From JBBTCX01 sp964494205 (GTDB taxonomy: Bacteria > Planctomycetota > Phycisphaerae > UBA1845): DNA of 64,000 nucleotides. Positions 17,287 to 26,886 of this stretch are shown here, in pieces. The notes under the pieces are model-generated. The model was given only the letters and a program-made list of their open reading frames with translations, made no database searches and was not told where the DNA came from. The first letter of the stretch is position 1, and each line of letters starts with the position of its first letter. The translations under genes were made by a program, and so were the position numbers. The stretch is taken from contig CAZBRD010000009.1 in assembly GCA_964494205.1 (NCBI GenBank), forward strand, positions 161,979 to 225,978, in the 5' to 3' direction.

Positions 17287-19632
17287 TCACGGTGCATTCG
17301 AGAAATTGCTGTACGCAAGGTCGGCGATGTTGATGCTCGATCCTTGCAGAACGGCCACCAACGACAGCTCCGTGGCCGCGATGGTCGCGTCGTTCGAACC
17401 CGCATCGCCGAAGTAGACGCCCACGTTACCCGCTACGTCAGCCACGGCAAAAAGGAATTGGCCGTCTTGCGCAGGATAGGTAATGACGCCGCCGATGGCT
17501 GTAAGCAGATTCGCGCCATTGAGCGAATTAGCGTCGGTGAAGTTGGCCACGATGCCCGAGCGAACAACGACCACTTCCGTCACTGTGCTGATGGTAAGGT
17601 CGCCCGAAATCATATGCGGTTGCAGTGAGGCGCTAGAAGTAAAGTTGTCCGTGCCGCTGAGGGTGGCTGCGTCGCTGTCGAAGTTCATACGATCGCCGGT
17701 TGTCGGCGTGTCGTCGAAATCGGAGATGACATCGCGGTCGGCGGATGAATCGCTGGATAAGCGGAACACATCTGCGCCGGCGTTTCCGGAAAGTGTGTCA
17801 ATGCCGGCGCCGGCTTCGATGGTGTCGTCGCCCTCACGCCCCTCGATGATGTCCGCGCCTGCGCCAGCCGTGAACCAATCGTCACCGGCGCTTCCCATGA
17901 AGGTGATCGTGCTACTCTGCGTGGCCTTGAGATTCACACCGGCTAGGTTCGCGGAAGCGTTGATCAGCGTAACGTTCGCATCAAACGAGTTTGCGATCGA
18001 CAGCCCCGCGTTGCCGGAGATATTGACCGTCGTCAGCGTCGTGCCGTTCATGACGATGTCGGAGAAATTGTTAAGCCCATAAGTTTCGATGTTCAAGGTT
18101 TCGATGCCGTTCGTCGTTGCAGTTGTCAAACTGACCGTCGCATTCGAGCCAACGACCGCGCTCAAATAAAGCATCAATGTGTCGTTGGACGAACTGGTTG
18201 CAGATTCGAGAAATATGAAATTGGCGCTCGCTGTGCTGTTGCGAAAGCCAACCCGAATCAATTGCGCGATATTGGAAATGGTCATGACTCCCGCGTTGGG
18301 GCCGCTGGTATAGTCAATGGAAGTTATGCCGGTACAGTTCTCTAACGAAAAAGTCAGCGGACTCGTCGACAGGCTTCGAATGGAGATCTCTTCGATGTTT
18401 ATTATTTGTGGTGCAATCGGCGTGCTGGAGTTGAGCAAATCGATACTGAGTCTATCGTCGCACGCGCCACCATTTGCACTGTCACATGATTGAAGTGTCT
18501 GTAATACCGTTCCTGTTTGCGGGTTAAACTCTAAACCTGCGATGAAATCGTCGGAGCCACTGCTACCACTAAGGTTATCACAGGCCAACGTGAATTCGAT
18601 TCCCCAAATATCCGGGATTGCCCCCGGATCACACTGATTGAAGTCTTCATTGCAAATTCGGGAACCTCCCCAAGTACACGGGTCGCCATCGTCCTCAACT
18701 TCACACGGGTCCCCGCTCGATCGGCAGCAGCCTTCGTCGCAGAATTCTAATCCATTGCAGAACAATCCATCGTCCGGACAATCGTCGTCGGATTCGCACA
18801 AAGACCCGAAAATGCAAATCCGTGATACCTCATCGCAAAAACCGCCGAACGGGCACTCGCCTGTACAAGGATCACCCGCGGAGTAACAGATTCCATTCTC
18901 GCCGCAAGCTTCCTCGCCGTTGCAAAATACTCCGTCATCGAAGCAGTCACCATCGGTCGTACACGGACAATCTGCGACGAGTATGCACGCACCCTCAGCT
19001 TCGACACAACAAACCCCATCACACGGGTTGCCGGAATGACTGCACGTGTCCAACTCCTCATCGCAACTTTCGGTTCCATTGCAGAACACGCCATCATCCG
19101 TGCACGGGTTTTCGCCAGCCGCACACGCGCAATCAACGCAAGTCTCGACGCCGTTGCAAAATGAATCGTCGTCGCAATCGGCATCACTCGCACAGAGGCA
19201 CAAGCACGTGTCCGAATCTTCATCGCAAATCGGCGATTCCGGTTCGCAGGGGTCTTCGCCCAAGTGACAGGCGTTGTTCATGCAAACTTCCACGCCGTTG
19301 CAGAACACGTCGTCATCGCAATCGGCGTCGGTCGTGCATTGAACGCATTGTTGTGATTGTTCGACACACAGCCGTGCCTGCTCAGGGCATGGATTCACTC
19401 CCGCTAAGCAGCCCCGGCTATCCGCGGCCTCGCTCTCCGGTTCACAAGATTCCATCCCGTTGCAAAACGTGCCGTCGTTGCATTCTTCGTTGGATGTACA
19501 TTGCTGCGGCGGTGCTTCGCCCGTGCATCCCGTGACGAGAATCGTGAAACAGACGCCCAGCAGCAGGCGCGCACAAACGGCGGCGAGACGCGTCGATCGT
19601 AAACAGTCAGTACGAACGCAACATCGATACAT
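17287..19632 (-). CDS. Cys-rich repeat plus RTX-like calcium-binding surface lipoprotein (paralog B)
   Basis: It has the same architecture as its neighbour: lipobox TGC after a hydrophobic signal, Cys-rich repeats such as DADCDDDVFCNGVEVC, a low-complexity beta region, RTX-like repeats (GAGADIIEGREGDDTIEAGAG), and a C-terminus nearly matching paralog A (VGVYFGDAG, LVAVLQGSSINIADL). The start was placed at the ATG with GAGG nine bases upstream; an in-frame TTG at 19674 has no ribosome site. RTX repeats bind calcium outside the cell; here the N-terminal Sec-type signal argues against type I secretion. The role is unknown, probably surface structure or adhesion. Confidence 0.74.
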   Translation of the reverse strand: MYRCCVRTDCLRSTRLAAVCARLLLGVCFTILVTGCTGEAPPQQCTSNEECNDGTFCNGMESCEPESEAADSRGCLAGVNPCPEQARLCVEQSQQCVQCTTDADCDDDVFCNGVEVCMNNACHLGEDPCEPESPICDEDSDTCLCLCASDADCDDDSFCNGVETCVDCACAAGENPCTDDGVFCNGTESCDEELDTCSHSGNPCDGVCCVEAEGACILVADCPCTTDGDCFDDGVFCNGEEACGENGICYSAGDPCTGECPFGGFCDEVSRICIFGSLCESDDDCPDDGLFCNGLEFCDEGCCRSSGDPCEVEDDGDPCTWGGSRICNEDFNQCDPGAIPDIWGIEFTLACDNLSGSSGSDDFIAGLEFNPQTGTVLQTLQSCDSANGGACDDRLSIDLLNSSTPIAPQIINIEEISIRSLSTSPLTFSLENCTGITSIDYTSGPNAGVMTISNIAQLIRVGFRNSTASANFIFLESATSSSNDTLMLYLSAVVGSNATVSLTTATTNGIETLNIETYGLNNFSDIVMNGTTLTTVNISGNAGLSIANSFDANVTLINASANLAGVNLKATQSSTITFMGSAGDDWFTAGAGADIIEGREGDDTIEAGAGIDTLSGNAGADVFRLSSDSSADRDVISDFDDTPTTGDRMNFDSDAATLSGTDNFTSSASLQPHMISGDLTISTVTEVVVVRSGIVANFTDANSLNGANLLTAIGGVITYPAQDGQFLFAVADVAGNVGVYFGDAGSNDATIAATELSLVAVLQGSSINIADLAYSNFSNAP

Positions 19633-19889
19633 GTGAGTTGTCCTCGAATACGACGCGACGGTTTGAGCCAGCAACCGGCCAACAATATGATCGAATCAGC
19701 CGACACACGACGGGCGTTCTTCCACTACCTGTTTTTTCGCATGTACCAAATGTCTTGTCGACCCTTAGGCAACGAACGCGAACGAAAAATGGTGGACGCG
19801 ACTCGTCCTCGGAGTCGCGCCTTGATCTTTTCACGCTCGTCCGTCACGATGCTGCCGGCGCGGGGAAGGATTGTTCGGAGCCTCCATCG

Positions 19890-21335
19890 GTGCGAGCGGA
19901 ACGGGCATTTCATGTATTCACGTTCCTTGCTGTCGCTGCGGCGATTGCGAACAACGTATCTGCCCAGACGACGCCCATTCGCTCCGCGCGACCGGAGCGC
20001 GACCCGGCTGCGTTTCTAAACCAGCAGCGCGCCGAAGAGGAGCGCATCCGCAGCCAGATTGACGAACAACTCGGCGAATCCGCCAAAACCGCCTTCGATT
20101 GGGGCGGGTGGTACAATCTCAGCGTCTTTGTCTTCGACGATGGCGTCGAAAGCTCGCGCACGTTTCGCCGGCATGATCTGCGACTCTGGGCGAGAACATC
20201 ACTCGAAAACGGTGCGCACGAATTCTACGCCCGCGTGCTGACCAGCCTGCTCGACTTCAACCACGGCGATTCCTACGACGGCAACGAAGACGACATCGAG
20301 GGTCCCAACCTAGAGCGCGGATACTATCGATTCGACCTCGCAAAGGCTTACGCCGCACAAGGCCGCGCCGCGCCGCAGGTTAATCTGATCACCACCGTTG
20401 GCCGCGATTTGGTCCGCTGGGGTAACGGCGTGGCCCTCTATACTCCGCTGGACCATGTGTCACTCGCCGGCATTTACAAGAACTTCGAATTGACCGGCTT
20501 AGCCGGCAAGAGCGTGGGCAGCACGCAGGACATCGATCTCTCGCGCACAGCCGCTCGCTCCCATCGGGATTTCTTTGGCGGACAACTGAAATATCGCGGC
20601 TTCGAACGACACGAACCGTTCCTCTACACCGTCTGGCAGCACGACCGCAACCACGAGGCCGTCTATCAGCCGCTGCAAAACTACGATTACGATTCGTTCT
20701 ACGCGGGCATCGGCTCGATCGGCGAATTAGCCAACAGACTCCGCTACGAAACAGAACTTGTGTTTGAGAGCGGCAATAGCTATGGCGATCGTCGCTTTCT
20801 GCGAACGAATGATATCAGTGCGTGGGCTTATCAGGCACAATTGGAGTATCTCTTCGCGGGCAAATACAAACCGCGTGCGTCGATAGAATACATCTTCGGC
20901 AGTGGCGACGCGGACCGCATCGGAAGCCCGACGAACACCGTCGGCGGCAATCGCAACGACTTCGACGACACCAGCTTCGTCGGGTTCGGCTATCGCAACA
21001 CGGGCCTAGCCTTCGCGCCCCGCTACAGCAACCTGCACATGCTCCGCGCGGGCTCGTCGTTCTTTCCGTGTCCTGACCATCGGTACCTTTCACAGATGGA
21101 ACTGGGCACCGATTGGTTCCTTTTCCACAAGCACCACGAAAACGCAGCCGTCTCCGATCCGACCGCCACCGTGCAGGACGGCTACCTCGGCTGGGAAATG
21201 GATTACTTCGCCAACTGGCAGGTAACGGCTGACCTCACGTGGACAGCGCGGTTCGGACTTTTCTTCCCCGGCGATTCATTTGACGACCAATCGATGCGGC
21301 CGTTCTTCCTGGTTGGTTTGACGTACAGTTTCTAG
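19890..21335 (+). CDS. Outer-membrane porin, alginate-export-like
   Basis: A signal peptide (VRAERAFHVFTFLAVAAAIA then VSAQ) precedes an amphipathic segment and a long series of alternating aromatic beta strands. The protein ends LVGLTYSF with a C-terminal phenylalanine, as required for BAM recognition. Phrases such as GWYNLSVFVFDDG, RRHDLRLWART and RASIEYIFGSGD resemble the alginate-export (AlgE-like) porin family. The GTG start was chosen because the signal peptide begins there and GGAG lies about 10 bases upstream; the frame is open back to 19638. Substrate is unknown. A lipoprotein gene follows after 13 bases. Confidence 0.72.
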   Translation: MRAERAFHVFTFLAVAAAIANNVSAQTTPIRSARPERDPAAFLNQQRAEEERIRSQIDEQLGESAKTAFDWGGWYNLSVFVFDDGVESSRTFRRHDLRLWARTSLENGAHEFYARVLTSLLDFNHGDSYDGNEDDIEGPNLERGYYRFDLAKAYAAQGRAAPQVNLITTVGRDLVRWGNGVALYTPLDHVSLAGIYKNFELTGLAGKSVGSTQDIDLSRTAARSHRDFFGGQLKYRGFERHEPFLYTVWQHDRNHEAVYQPLQNYDYDSFYAGIGSIGELANRLRYETELVFESGNSYGDRRFLRTNDISAWAYQAQLEYLFAGKYKPRASIEYIFGSGDADRIGSPTNTVGGNRNDFDDTSFVGFGYRNTGLAFAPRYSNLHMLRAGSSFFPCPDHRYLSQMELGTDWFLFHKHHENAAVSDPTATVQDGYLGWEMDYFANWQVTADLTWTARFGLFFPGDSFDDQSMRPFFLVGLTYSF

Positions 21336-21348
21336 CGAATTGATCGGC

Positions 21349-21960
21349 ATGACGAATTGTAATCAACAAGTTGGAAGAGGATTCGCCGAAGCTAACGGCC
21401 GTTCACCGCGGCTCGCAAACCACCGTACATCCGCGCTTGGCATCTCGTTGCTCGTCGCAGGACTGCTCTTCCTTAACTCTGGCTGCGCGACTCGCCAGCG
21501 CACCTTTCAGCCGAAAGTGCCTATCGACAAGCTCGGCGACATCGAATTCACGCACTATCTCGCCACCGTGCCGGTGGCGACCGTGGACGAGGGAATGCGC
21601 GCGTCGCTTCTGCTGACCGGCGACTCGGCCCGCTGGCCTACGTTCCACGAACGGCACGAAGAGTTGATTCGACGAAAGGCCATTCGGAGAGGTTGGAGCC
21701 TCGCGGCTGACGACACGCTCAACAAAGGCACGCTGGCTCATATGCTGCGCGTCATGTGCGCCCTTCCGAAGTCAGTCAATGAGTCCCTATGGGTGCCGAT
21801 GGGCTTGGGTGATCGCCGTTATGCCTTGGAAACCTGCATCTATGAGCAGGTAATGCCGCCAAGTCGGGCGGGTGAGGCAGTCACAGGCGGGGAGTTGCTG
21901 ACCGCTGTCAATGCGGCTCAGGAGTATCTGGATAGGCAGCATCCGGCAGCGCCGCAGTAG
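21349..21960 (+). CDS. Predicted lipoprotein of unknown function
   Basis: The N-terminal region contains a hydrophobic stretch ending in the lipobox LNSGC near residue 46, so the product is probably lipidated after export. The remaining 150 residues (YLATVPVATVDEGMRASLLL and so on) have no motif I recognise. It follows the porin gene with 13 bases between them (4 if an in-frame TTG at 21340 is used), which suggests an accessory lipoprotein for that porin. Confidence 0.62.
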   Translation: MTNCNQQVGRGFAEANGRSPRLANHRTSALGISLLVAGLLFLNSGCATRQRTFQPKVPIDKLGDIEFTHYLATVPVATVDEGMRASLLLTGDSARWPTFHERHEELIRRKAIRRGWSLAADDTLNKGTLAHMLRVMCALPKSVNESLWVPMGLGDRRYALETCIYEQVMPPSRAGEAVTGGELLTAVNAAQEYLDRQHPAAPQ

Positions 21961-22065
21961 GCCAATTCTGCATCCCAAGCCACTCCAAACGCGGGTCTTG
22001 ACGAAAACGGCGGTTTCGTCAAAATCACGTTGCAAACGATTTGATGAACTGGAAGGATAATTCAC

Positions 22066-22302
22066 ATGGGATTGCATCGTACACACCGCCGCCGGGCTGA
22101 CCGTCTCGAAGCCAAGGAAACCAAGGCCAAGAACCGCGTTTTTAAGGACGCGGAGCGGGATCGCCGCAAGGCGCGAATCATCGCCAAGGCAAAATCTCAG
22201 AAGTTCCCGTACACCCCGGCTGTCATGAGCTGGTTGAGCCGCGAACTAGAAAAGCCGGCCTCAAAGATCACGCAGGCTGATGTACAAAAGGCCCTAAAGT
22301 AG
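22066..22302 (+). CDS. Small basic protein, unknown function
   Basis: The 78-residue product is rich in Arg and Lys over its first 50 residues (HRRRADRLEAKETKAKNR, then KARIIAKAKSQKFPY). It ends in a compact helical part, PAVMSWLSRELEKPASKI. GGAAGGA precedes the ATG and an intrinsic terminator follows. The make-up suggests nucleic acid or ribosome binding. I do not recognise the family. Confidence 0.68.
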   Translation: MGLHRTHRRRADRLEAKETKAKNRVFKDAERDRRKARIIAKAKSQKFPYTPAVMSWLSRELEKPASKITQADVQKALK

Positions 22303-22334
22303 TTTCCGACGGTCAACGCTTTACGAAACTTGTG

Positions 22335-22369
22335 ACCTCCAAGCTCATCGGCGTGGAGGTTTTTCTTTT
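22335..22369 (+). terminator. Intrinsic terminator
   Basis: Stem ACCTCCA/TGGAGGT with a 12-base loop is followed by TTTTCTTTT. It ends the small basic protein transcript and lies just before the convergent lipoprotein gene. Confidence 0.75.
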
Positions 22370-22381
22370 GCCAGCTGGCGA

Positions 22382-23479
22382 TTACTTACCAAACACTTCG
22401 AATAGCTGGGCATCGCCGGGCCGTAGGTCGATGTCGAGACGAATGAGGCCATCGTGCGCGTCGATGATGCGCCCTGCCGGAATGCTGAGCGTGCCGGGAA
22501 CTTCGACAAGTCGCTGCGTTTGAATGCCGTCCATCGTGCCGTTCAGCGTAATTTCCTGTCGAATGAAATTGGCATCGGAATCGTTCACCGCCAACAGGAA
22601 TCGCCTTCCTTTGGATCTCAGCGATGCAAGGCGAACGTGAGAAGTGCCACCCGGCGGTGATGCGATCGGCGTAATCTCACTTCCGTGAATCAAATTGCCC
22701 CACGCCACCTGACGATTGTGCAGTTCAGTTAAACCCGCGAGTCGCGCTCGCGTGTCACCCTCTGACATCGAACCCGTTGCCGTCGAAAGGCCGGGAATGA
22801 ATTGCGCGCCATCGAAAACGACTCCACTAGTCTTTCCGGTGGCAAGGCCGCGATGGTAATCCCCCAGCCACCTTTCCAGATATGACGCGGCTGCCGACTC
22901 TGTTTCCGCTGCTTCCGCACGAACGACGGACAGATTAACCGAGTCTACAACTCCCGATTCCACGCCGCCCCAAATGACTTCTATTCCAAACTCGCTCAGA
23001 TCGTCTTGTATAGCCTTCGCACGCTCCTTCGCAGGCGGCGTTCGCGGCGGAGCACACACCAGCAGAGTCTGATTCCCTTCTCCCTTTGATCGATCCGCTA
23101 TTCGACTTGCTAAGCGACTCGCGTTCTCGCACCCGATCGGCAAAGCTCCCGCCCGAACGTACAGCTCCAGCTCGCGATCCTTGGTCGAAAGCAGCAATTG
23201 CTTTTCTTTGGCCAATCCCTTCAAAGCCGCTTGATCCGTCGCTTCTGCCTTGAGCAGCACAACGGCGTTGAAACCCAGCTCCTTCAATCGAGCCCAGTCG
23301 TTGCGAATTCCCTCGATAGACAACACACCTCCTTCGCTTCGGACGCCAGATGGCACGTCATATATCACCGCGAAGATGGGAACAGAGGTAACTGGCACAT
23401 GCGAAGCCTGCTTCTTTGGATTGGCCGCACAGCCGGAAAGCAACAAGGCGAGCAGTAGTGAAACCAAGCAAGCTCTCAT
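22382..23479 (-). CDS. Predicted lipoprotein with possible glycosidase-like fold
   Basis: The start was set at the ATG giving MRACLVSLLLALLLSGCAAN, a compact lipoprotein signal with lipobox LLSGC; the frame is open to 23566. The body begins with PIFAVIYDVPSGVR and DWARLKELGFNAVVLL, a beta-alpha pattern like the first turns of a TIM-barrel glycosidase. It ends with beta-rich sequence (RRFLLAVNDSDANF and DIDLRPGDAQLFEVFG) that resembles a C-terminal beta sandwich. Catalytic residues could not be assigned. It is divergent from the next lipoprotein gene. Confidence 0.6.
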   Translation of the reverse strand: MRACLVSLLLALLLSGCAANPKKQASHVPVTSVPIFAVIYDVPSGVRSEGGVLSIEGIRNDWARLKELGFNAVVLLKAEATDQAALKGLAKEKQLLLSTKDRELELYVRAGALPIGCENASRLASRIADRSKGEGNQTLLVCAPPRTPPAKERAKAIQDDLSEFGIEVIWGGVESGVVDSVNLSVVRAEAAETESAAASYLERWLGDYHRGLATGKTSGVVFDGAQFIPGLSTATGSMSEGDTRARLAGLTELHNRQVAWGNLIHGSEITPIASPPGGTSHVRLASLRSKGRRFLLAVNDSDANFIRQEITLNGTMDGIQTQRLVEVPGTLSIPAGRIIDAHDGLIRLDIDLRPGDAQLFEVFGK

Positions 23480-23546
23480 CCGGGATTCGTGCTCCCACGT
23501 TAATCGTTGACGACAATCAACCCACCGCGATACACTTCGGCCCGCG

Positions 23547-24131
23547 ATGCAACCAAGAGACGTCAATCCTCATATCGGAATCACGCGATTGTTCACTAGA
23601 CGCGGATCATTAGGACTTGTGCGAATCGGATTGGCCGGTTCGATCGTTTTGGCCACTCTCGGATGCGCAGCCACACCCAAACCCGGCGACGAAGCCGCCC
23701 GCCGCAAGATGCTCGAACTGCTCATGCCCAACCGGGTAGAAATCGTCGAGCCCTTCACCCGCATCAGGAGCTTCGACAACGACCAGACGCCGGACGGCAT
23801 CGAATTGCTGATCCGCGCCGTCAATTCACTCGGCGACTCAGGCCTGATGATCGCGGGCACTGTTCGCGCCGAGCTTTTCGAGCACATCCCCGCCACTGCG
23901 AACAATCAGGGCAAGCGCCTCGATTTCTGGGAAATTGAGTTGACCACGATCGAACAACAACGCCGCTTCTGGAACAAGGTCACCCAGATGTACGAGTTCC
24001 GGCTTGGGATCGTGAAAAACGAAATCCCGAAGGCCGAAAAGTACGTTCTCGTTGTCACTTATTTGTCACCGCTCGGCGACCAGCTCACGGACAGTTTCAT
24101 CCTTACGACCAAGCCACGCACAACCGGCTGA
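23547..24131 (+). CDS. Predicted lipoprotein of unknown function
   Basis: A long basic N-region, then a hydrophobic stretch ending in the lipobox LATLGC near residue 40. The mature part (RVEIVEPFTRIRSFDNDQTPDGIELLIRAV) looks like one all-beta domain, with strands ending in VLVVTYLSPLGDQLTDSFIL. No known motif is visible. Divergent from the lipoprotein gene upstream. Confidence 0.62.
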   Translation: MQPRDVNPHIGITRLFTRRGSLGLVRIGLAGSIVLATLGCAATPKPGDEAARRKMLELLMPNRVEIVEPFTRIRSFDNDQTPDGIELLIRAVNSLGDSGLMIAGTVRAELFEHIPATANNQGKRLDFWEIELTTIEQQRRFWNKVTQMYEFRLGIVKNEIPKAEKYVLVVTYLSPLGDQLTDSFILTTKPRTTG

Positions 24132-24493
24132 CAAACCCTTTGCATACACTGGGTGCTTCTGATCGTCCTGAACCAATCCCCAACGCTGCTTTCAATGACT
24201 CGGCACGTTTTGCCGATAATGTCTCAAATTGGTACGGAGAGGCTGGCGGGAGTTGATTTCCCACATGCGGCGTGCTAACCTTTCTGGACTTTAGGCTCGA
24301 TAGGGATTAGGAAGCGGTTCATTTCTCGTAAAATAAATCCTTAACAGGACTTACGAGGAAATCTTGATAAACGGTTGGTAGCATGTTGGCGCTAACCGAG
24401 GGTTGATGTGCAACCTGCCATTAGTGCCAACGCAAAAAGATTCTGGGGGTTGGAGTACGCCTCCGTTGTTTTGAGGAAGTCACCTGGTGTTTC
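24132..24493. other. Gene-free leader region before fusA
   Basis: No ORF or RNA gene is recognised. An AT-rich block (TCGTAAAATAAATCC, about 24326-24340) could hold the fusA promoter, but no good paired -35 box was found. The Shine-Dalgarno site before the fusA ATG is weak. Confidence 0.4.
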
Positions 24494-26596
24494 ATGGTCA
24501 ACATTAACGACATTCGCAATATCGGTATTTCGGCGCACATCGACTCGGGCAAGACGACGCTCACTGAGCGCATTTTGTTTTATGCCGGACGCATTCACCG
24601 TATTCACGAGGTGAAGGGCAAGGACGGCGGTGCGACTATGGACTTCATGGAGCTCGAGCGCGAGCGAGGCATCACCATCACTTCAGCCGCAACCACCGTT
24701 TACTGGAACGACAAAGAAATCAACATCATCGACACGCCTGGTCACGTTGACTTCACGATCGAAGTCGAGCGATCTCTCCGCGTGCTGGATGGTGCGGTGC
24801 TCGTCCTTTGCGCCGTCGGCGGCGTGCAGTCGCAGTCGATCACCGTCGATCGCCAGATGCGCCGCTATCGCGTCCCGCGCATCGCGTTCATCAACAAGAT
24901 GGACCGCGTGGGTGCTGACCCCGCTCGCGTTGTGACCGAACTCGAAACGAAGCTCGGCCACGTCGCTGTTCCCATGCAAGTGCCCATCGGCGCAGGCTCG
25001 GATTTCGAAGGCGTGATTGACCTGATTCGCATGAAGGCCGTGTACAACGTGGGCGACTCCGGCGAAGACATCAAGCTCGTGGACATTCCGGCGAACCTCG
25101 CGGACGAAGCCGATCGCGCTCGTCACGGCATGCTCGACACTCTCAGCCTCTATGACGATGAGCTGATGAACATCATGCTCGAAGGCACCGACCCCACGGC
25201 TGACCAAATCCACGACGCCGTTCGTCGCGCGACACTCAGCCGCGAAGTAACGCCGGTGTTCGTTGGCACAGCTTATAAGAACAAGGGCGTTCAAGAATTG
25301 CTCGACGCCATTACCCGTTATCTGCCTTCGCCTGTTGATCGCATGGCCTTCGCCTGCGACAACGCGAACGAAGGCGCGGAAATCACCATCAGCGCCGATC
25401 CAGACGGCCCTGTGGTTGCCATGGCATTTAAGATCGTCGACGAGACGTTTGGCCAAATCACGTACACCCGTGTGTACCAGGGCCAAATCAAGAAAGGCCA
25501 GCAATATCGCATCTCGCGAACGGGCAAGAGTCAGCGCGTTGGCCGTATCTGCCGCCTGCACGCGGATAAGCGCGAAGACGTCGAATCAGCCCGCGCTGGC
25601 GACATCGTCGGCGTCCTTGGCCTCGATTGCGCTTCCGGCGATACGCTCTGCGACCCGTCGATCAACGTTTCGCTGGAAAGCATGCACTGCGCCGAACCGG
25701 TCATCTCGATCGCCATTCAGCCGGAAAAGACCTCGGATCGCGATCAGATTTCCAAGGCGCTCAATCGCTTCATGAAGGAAGACCCGACGTTCCACGCCCG
25801 CTTCGATGAAGAAAGCGGACAGACGATTATTTCGGGCATGGGTGAGTTGCACCTCGACGTCTACGTCGAGCGCATTCGTCGCGAGTACAAGGCCGGCATC
25901 ATCGTCGGTCAGCCGAAGGTCAGCTATCGCGAAGCGCCGTCGATCGAAGCCGAATACAACTACAAACACAAGAAGCAAACCGGCGGTTCCGGTCAGTACG
26001 CTCACGTCGTCGGTCGCCTCGTTCCGATGGATGCCAACGGCGATGACGTATACGAATTCGAAAACAGCGTGACCGGCGGTCGCGTTCCGTCCGAATACAT
26101 CGGCTCTGTCGACAAAGGCTTCCAGATGGCCCGCGTGAAGGGTCCGCTGGCTGGGTTTGAAGTCGTCGGCGTGAAGATGATTCTCGAAGACGGTTCGTCG
26201 CATGCGGTCGACTCATCCGACCTCGCGTTCCAGTTGTGCGCTCGTGCAGCGTTCAAGGAAGCGGTCAAAGCCGCGAAGCCCGTTCTGCTCGAGCCGATCA
26301 TGAAAGTCGAAATCGAAGTGCCGACTTCGTTCCAAGGCAACGTGACCGGCGACGTCTCGTCGCGTCGCGGCATCATCATGGGCAGCGAAATGAAAGCCAA
26401 CGCCACGGTCATCACCGCGGAAGTGCCGCTGGCCAACATGTTCGGTTACTCCACCGACCTCCGCTCGATGACTCAAGGCCAAGCGAACTTCTCGATGGAG
26501 TTCGCCTGCTACCGCCGCACACCGACCAGCGTGCAGGAAGAGATCATTGAGAAGATTCAGAAAGATGAGAAGTCCAAGGCGGGGTCGAAGAAGTAG
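24494..26596 (+). CDS. fusA: Elongation factor G, spdEFG1 (mitochondrial EFG1-like) type
   Basis: EF-G is the GTPase that drives tRNA-mRNA translocation on the ribosome. All five G motifs are present: AHIDSGKTT (G1, residues 13-21), the switch region RERGITITSAAT, DTPGHVD (G3), NKMD (G4) and the G5 loop. Domains II-V follow to residue 700, a normal length. The P-loop reads AHIDSGKTTL, not AHIDAGKTTT, and EVKGKDGGATMDFMELERER is the signature of the spdEFG1/mitochondrial EFG1 subfamily known from spirochaetes, planctomycetes and some deltaproteobacteria. The gene is not in a str operon: no rpsL, rpsG or tuf is adjacent. A terminator follows. Confidence 0.95.
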   Translation: MVNINDIRNIGISAHIDSGKTTLTERILFYAGRIHRIHEVKGKDGGATMDFMELERERGITITSAATTVYWNDKEINIIDTPGHVDFTIEVERSLRVLDGAVLVLCAVGGVQSQSITVDRQMRRYRVPRIAFINKMDRVGADPARVVTELETKLGHVAVPMQVPIGAGSDFEGVIDLIRMKAVYNVGDSGEDIKLVDIPANLADEADRARHGMLDTLSLYDDELMNIMLEGTDPTADQIHDAVRRATLSREVTPVFVGTAYKNKGVQELLDAITRYLPSPVDRMAFACDNANEGAEITISADPDGPVVAMAFKIVDETFGQITYTRVYQGQIKKGQQYRISRTGKSQRVGRICRLHADKREDVESARAGDIVGVLGLDCASGDTLCDPSINVSLESMHCAEPVISIAIQPEKTSDRDQISKALNRFMKEDPTFHARFDEESGQTIISGMGELHLDVYVERIRREYKAGIIVGQPKVSYREAPSIEAEYNYKHKKQTGGSGQYAHVVGRLVPMDANGDDVYEFENSVTGGRVPSEYIGSVDKGFQMARVKGPLAGFEVVGVKMILEDGSSHAVDSSDLAFQLCARAAFKEAVKAAKPVLLEPIMKVEIEVPTSFQGNVTGDVSSRRGIIMGSEMKANATVITAEVPLANMFGYSTDLRSMTQGQANFSMEFACYRRTPTSVQEEIIEKIQKDEKSKAGSKK

Positions 26597-26619
26597 TCTG
26601 CTTCAAACGCGAATTCTTG

Positions 26620-26652
26620 AGGGGCAAGTCACTTATGACGTGGCTTGCCCCT
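26620..26652 (+). terminator. Terminator of fusA
   Basis: A 13-bp stem, AGGGGCAAGTCAC/GTGGCTTGCCCCT (one G.T wobble), with loop TTATGAC is followed by TATCATTT. Confidence 0.75.
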
Positions 26653-26770
26653 TATCATTTAAGGATTTATGCAAGGCTCACTCGATTCACTTGCATGTTC
26701 CTTCTGCAATTCGGCTTCCTGTTCATTACCTTTCCGTAATCAAGTATTGGAGCGTATTCGCTGATTTCAA

Positions 26771-26799
26771 TTGACTCTCTTTCGATCGGCAAATAGGTT
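26771..26799 (+). promoter_or_regulatory. Possible promoter of the VPAVS-tail surface protein
   Basis: TTGACT (26771-26776) and TAGGTT (26794-26799) are 17 bases apart. The -10 box is weak. The spacing to the ATG at 26887 leaves a leader of about 80 bases. Confidence 0.4.
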
Positions 26800-26886
26800 T
26801 TACTGCATTCTCTCATGGTCGGTTTCAAAACGCGTCGTTCGGCGCTCCGATCAATGACTCCACGGGCTGAAAAAAGGGGAACACAC

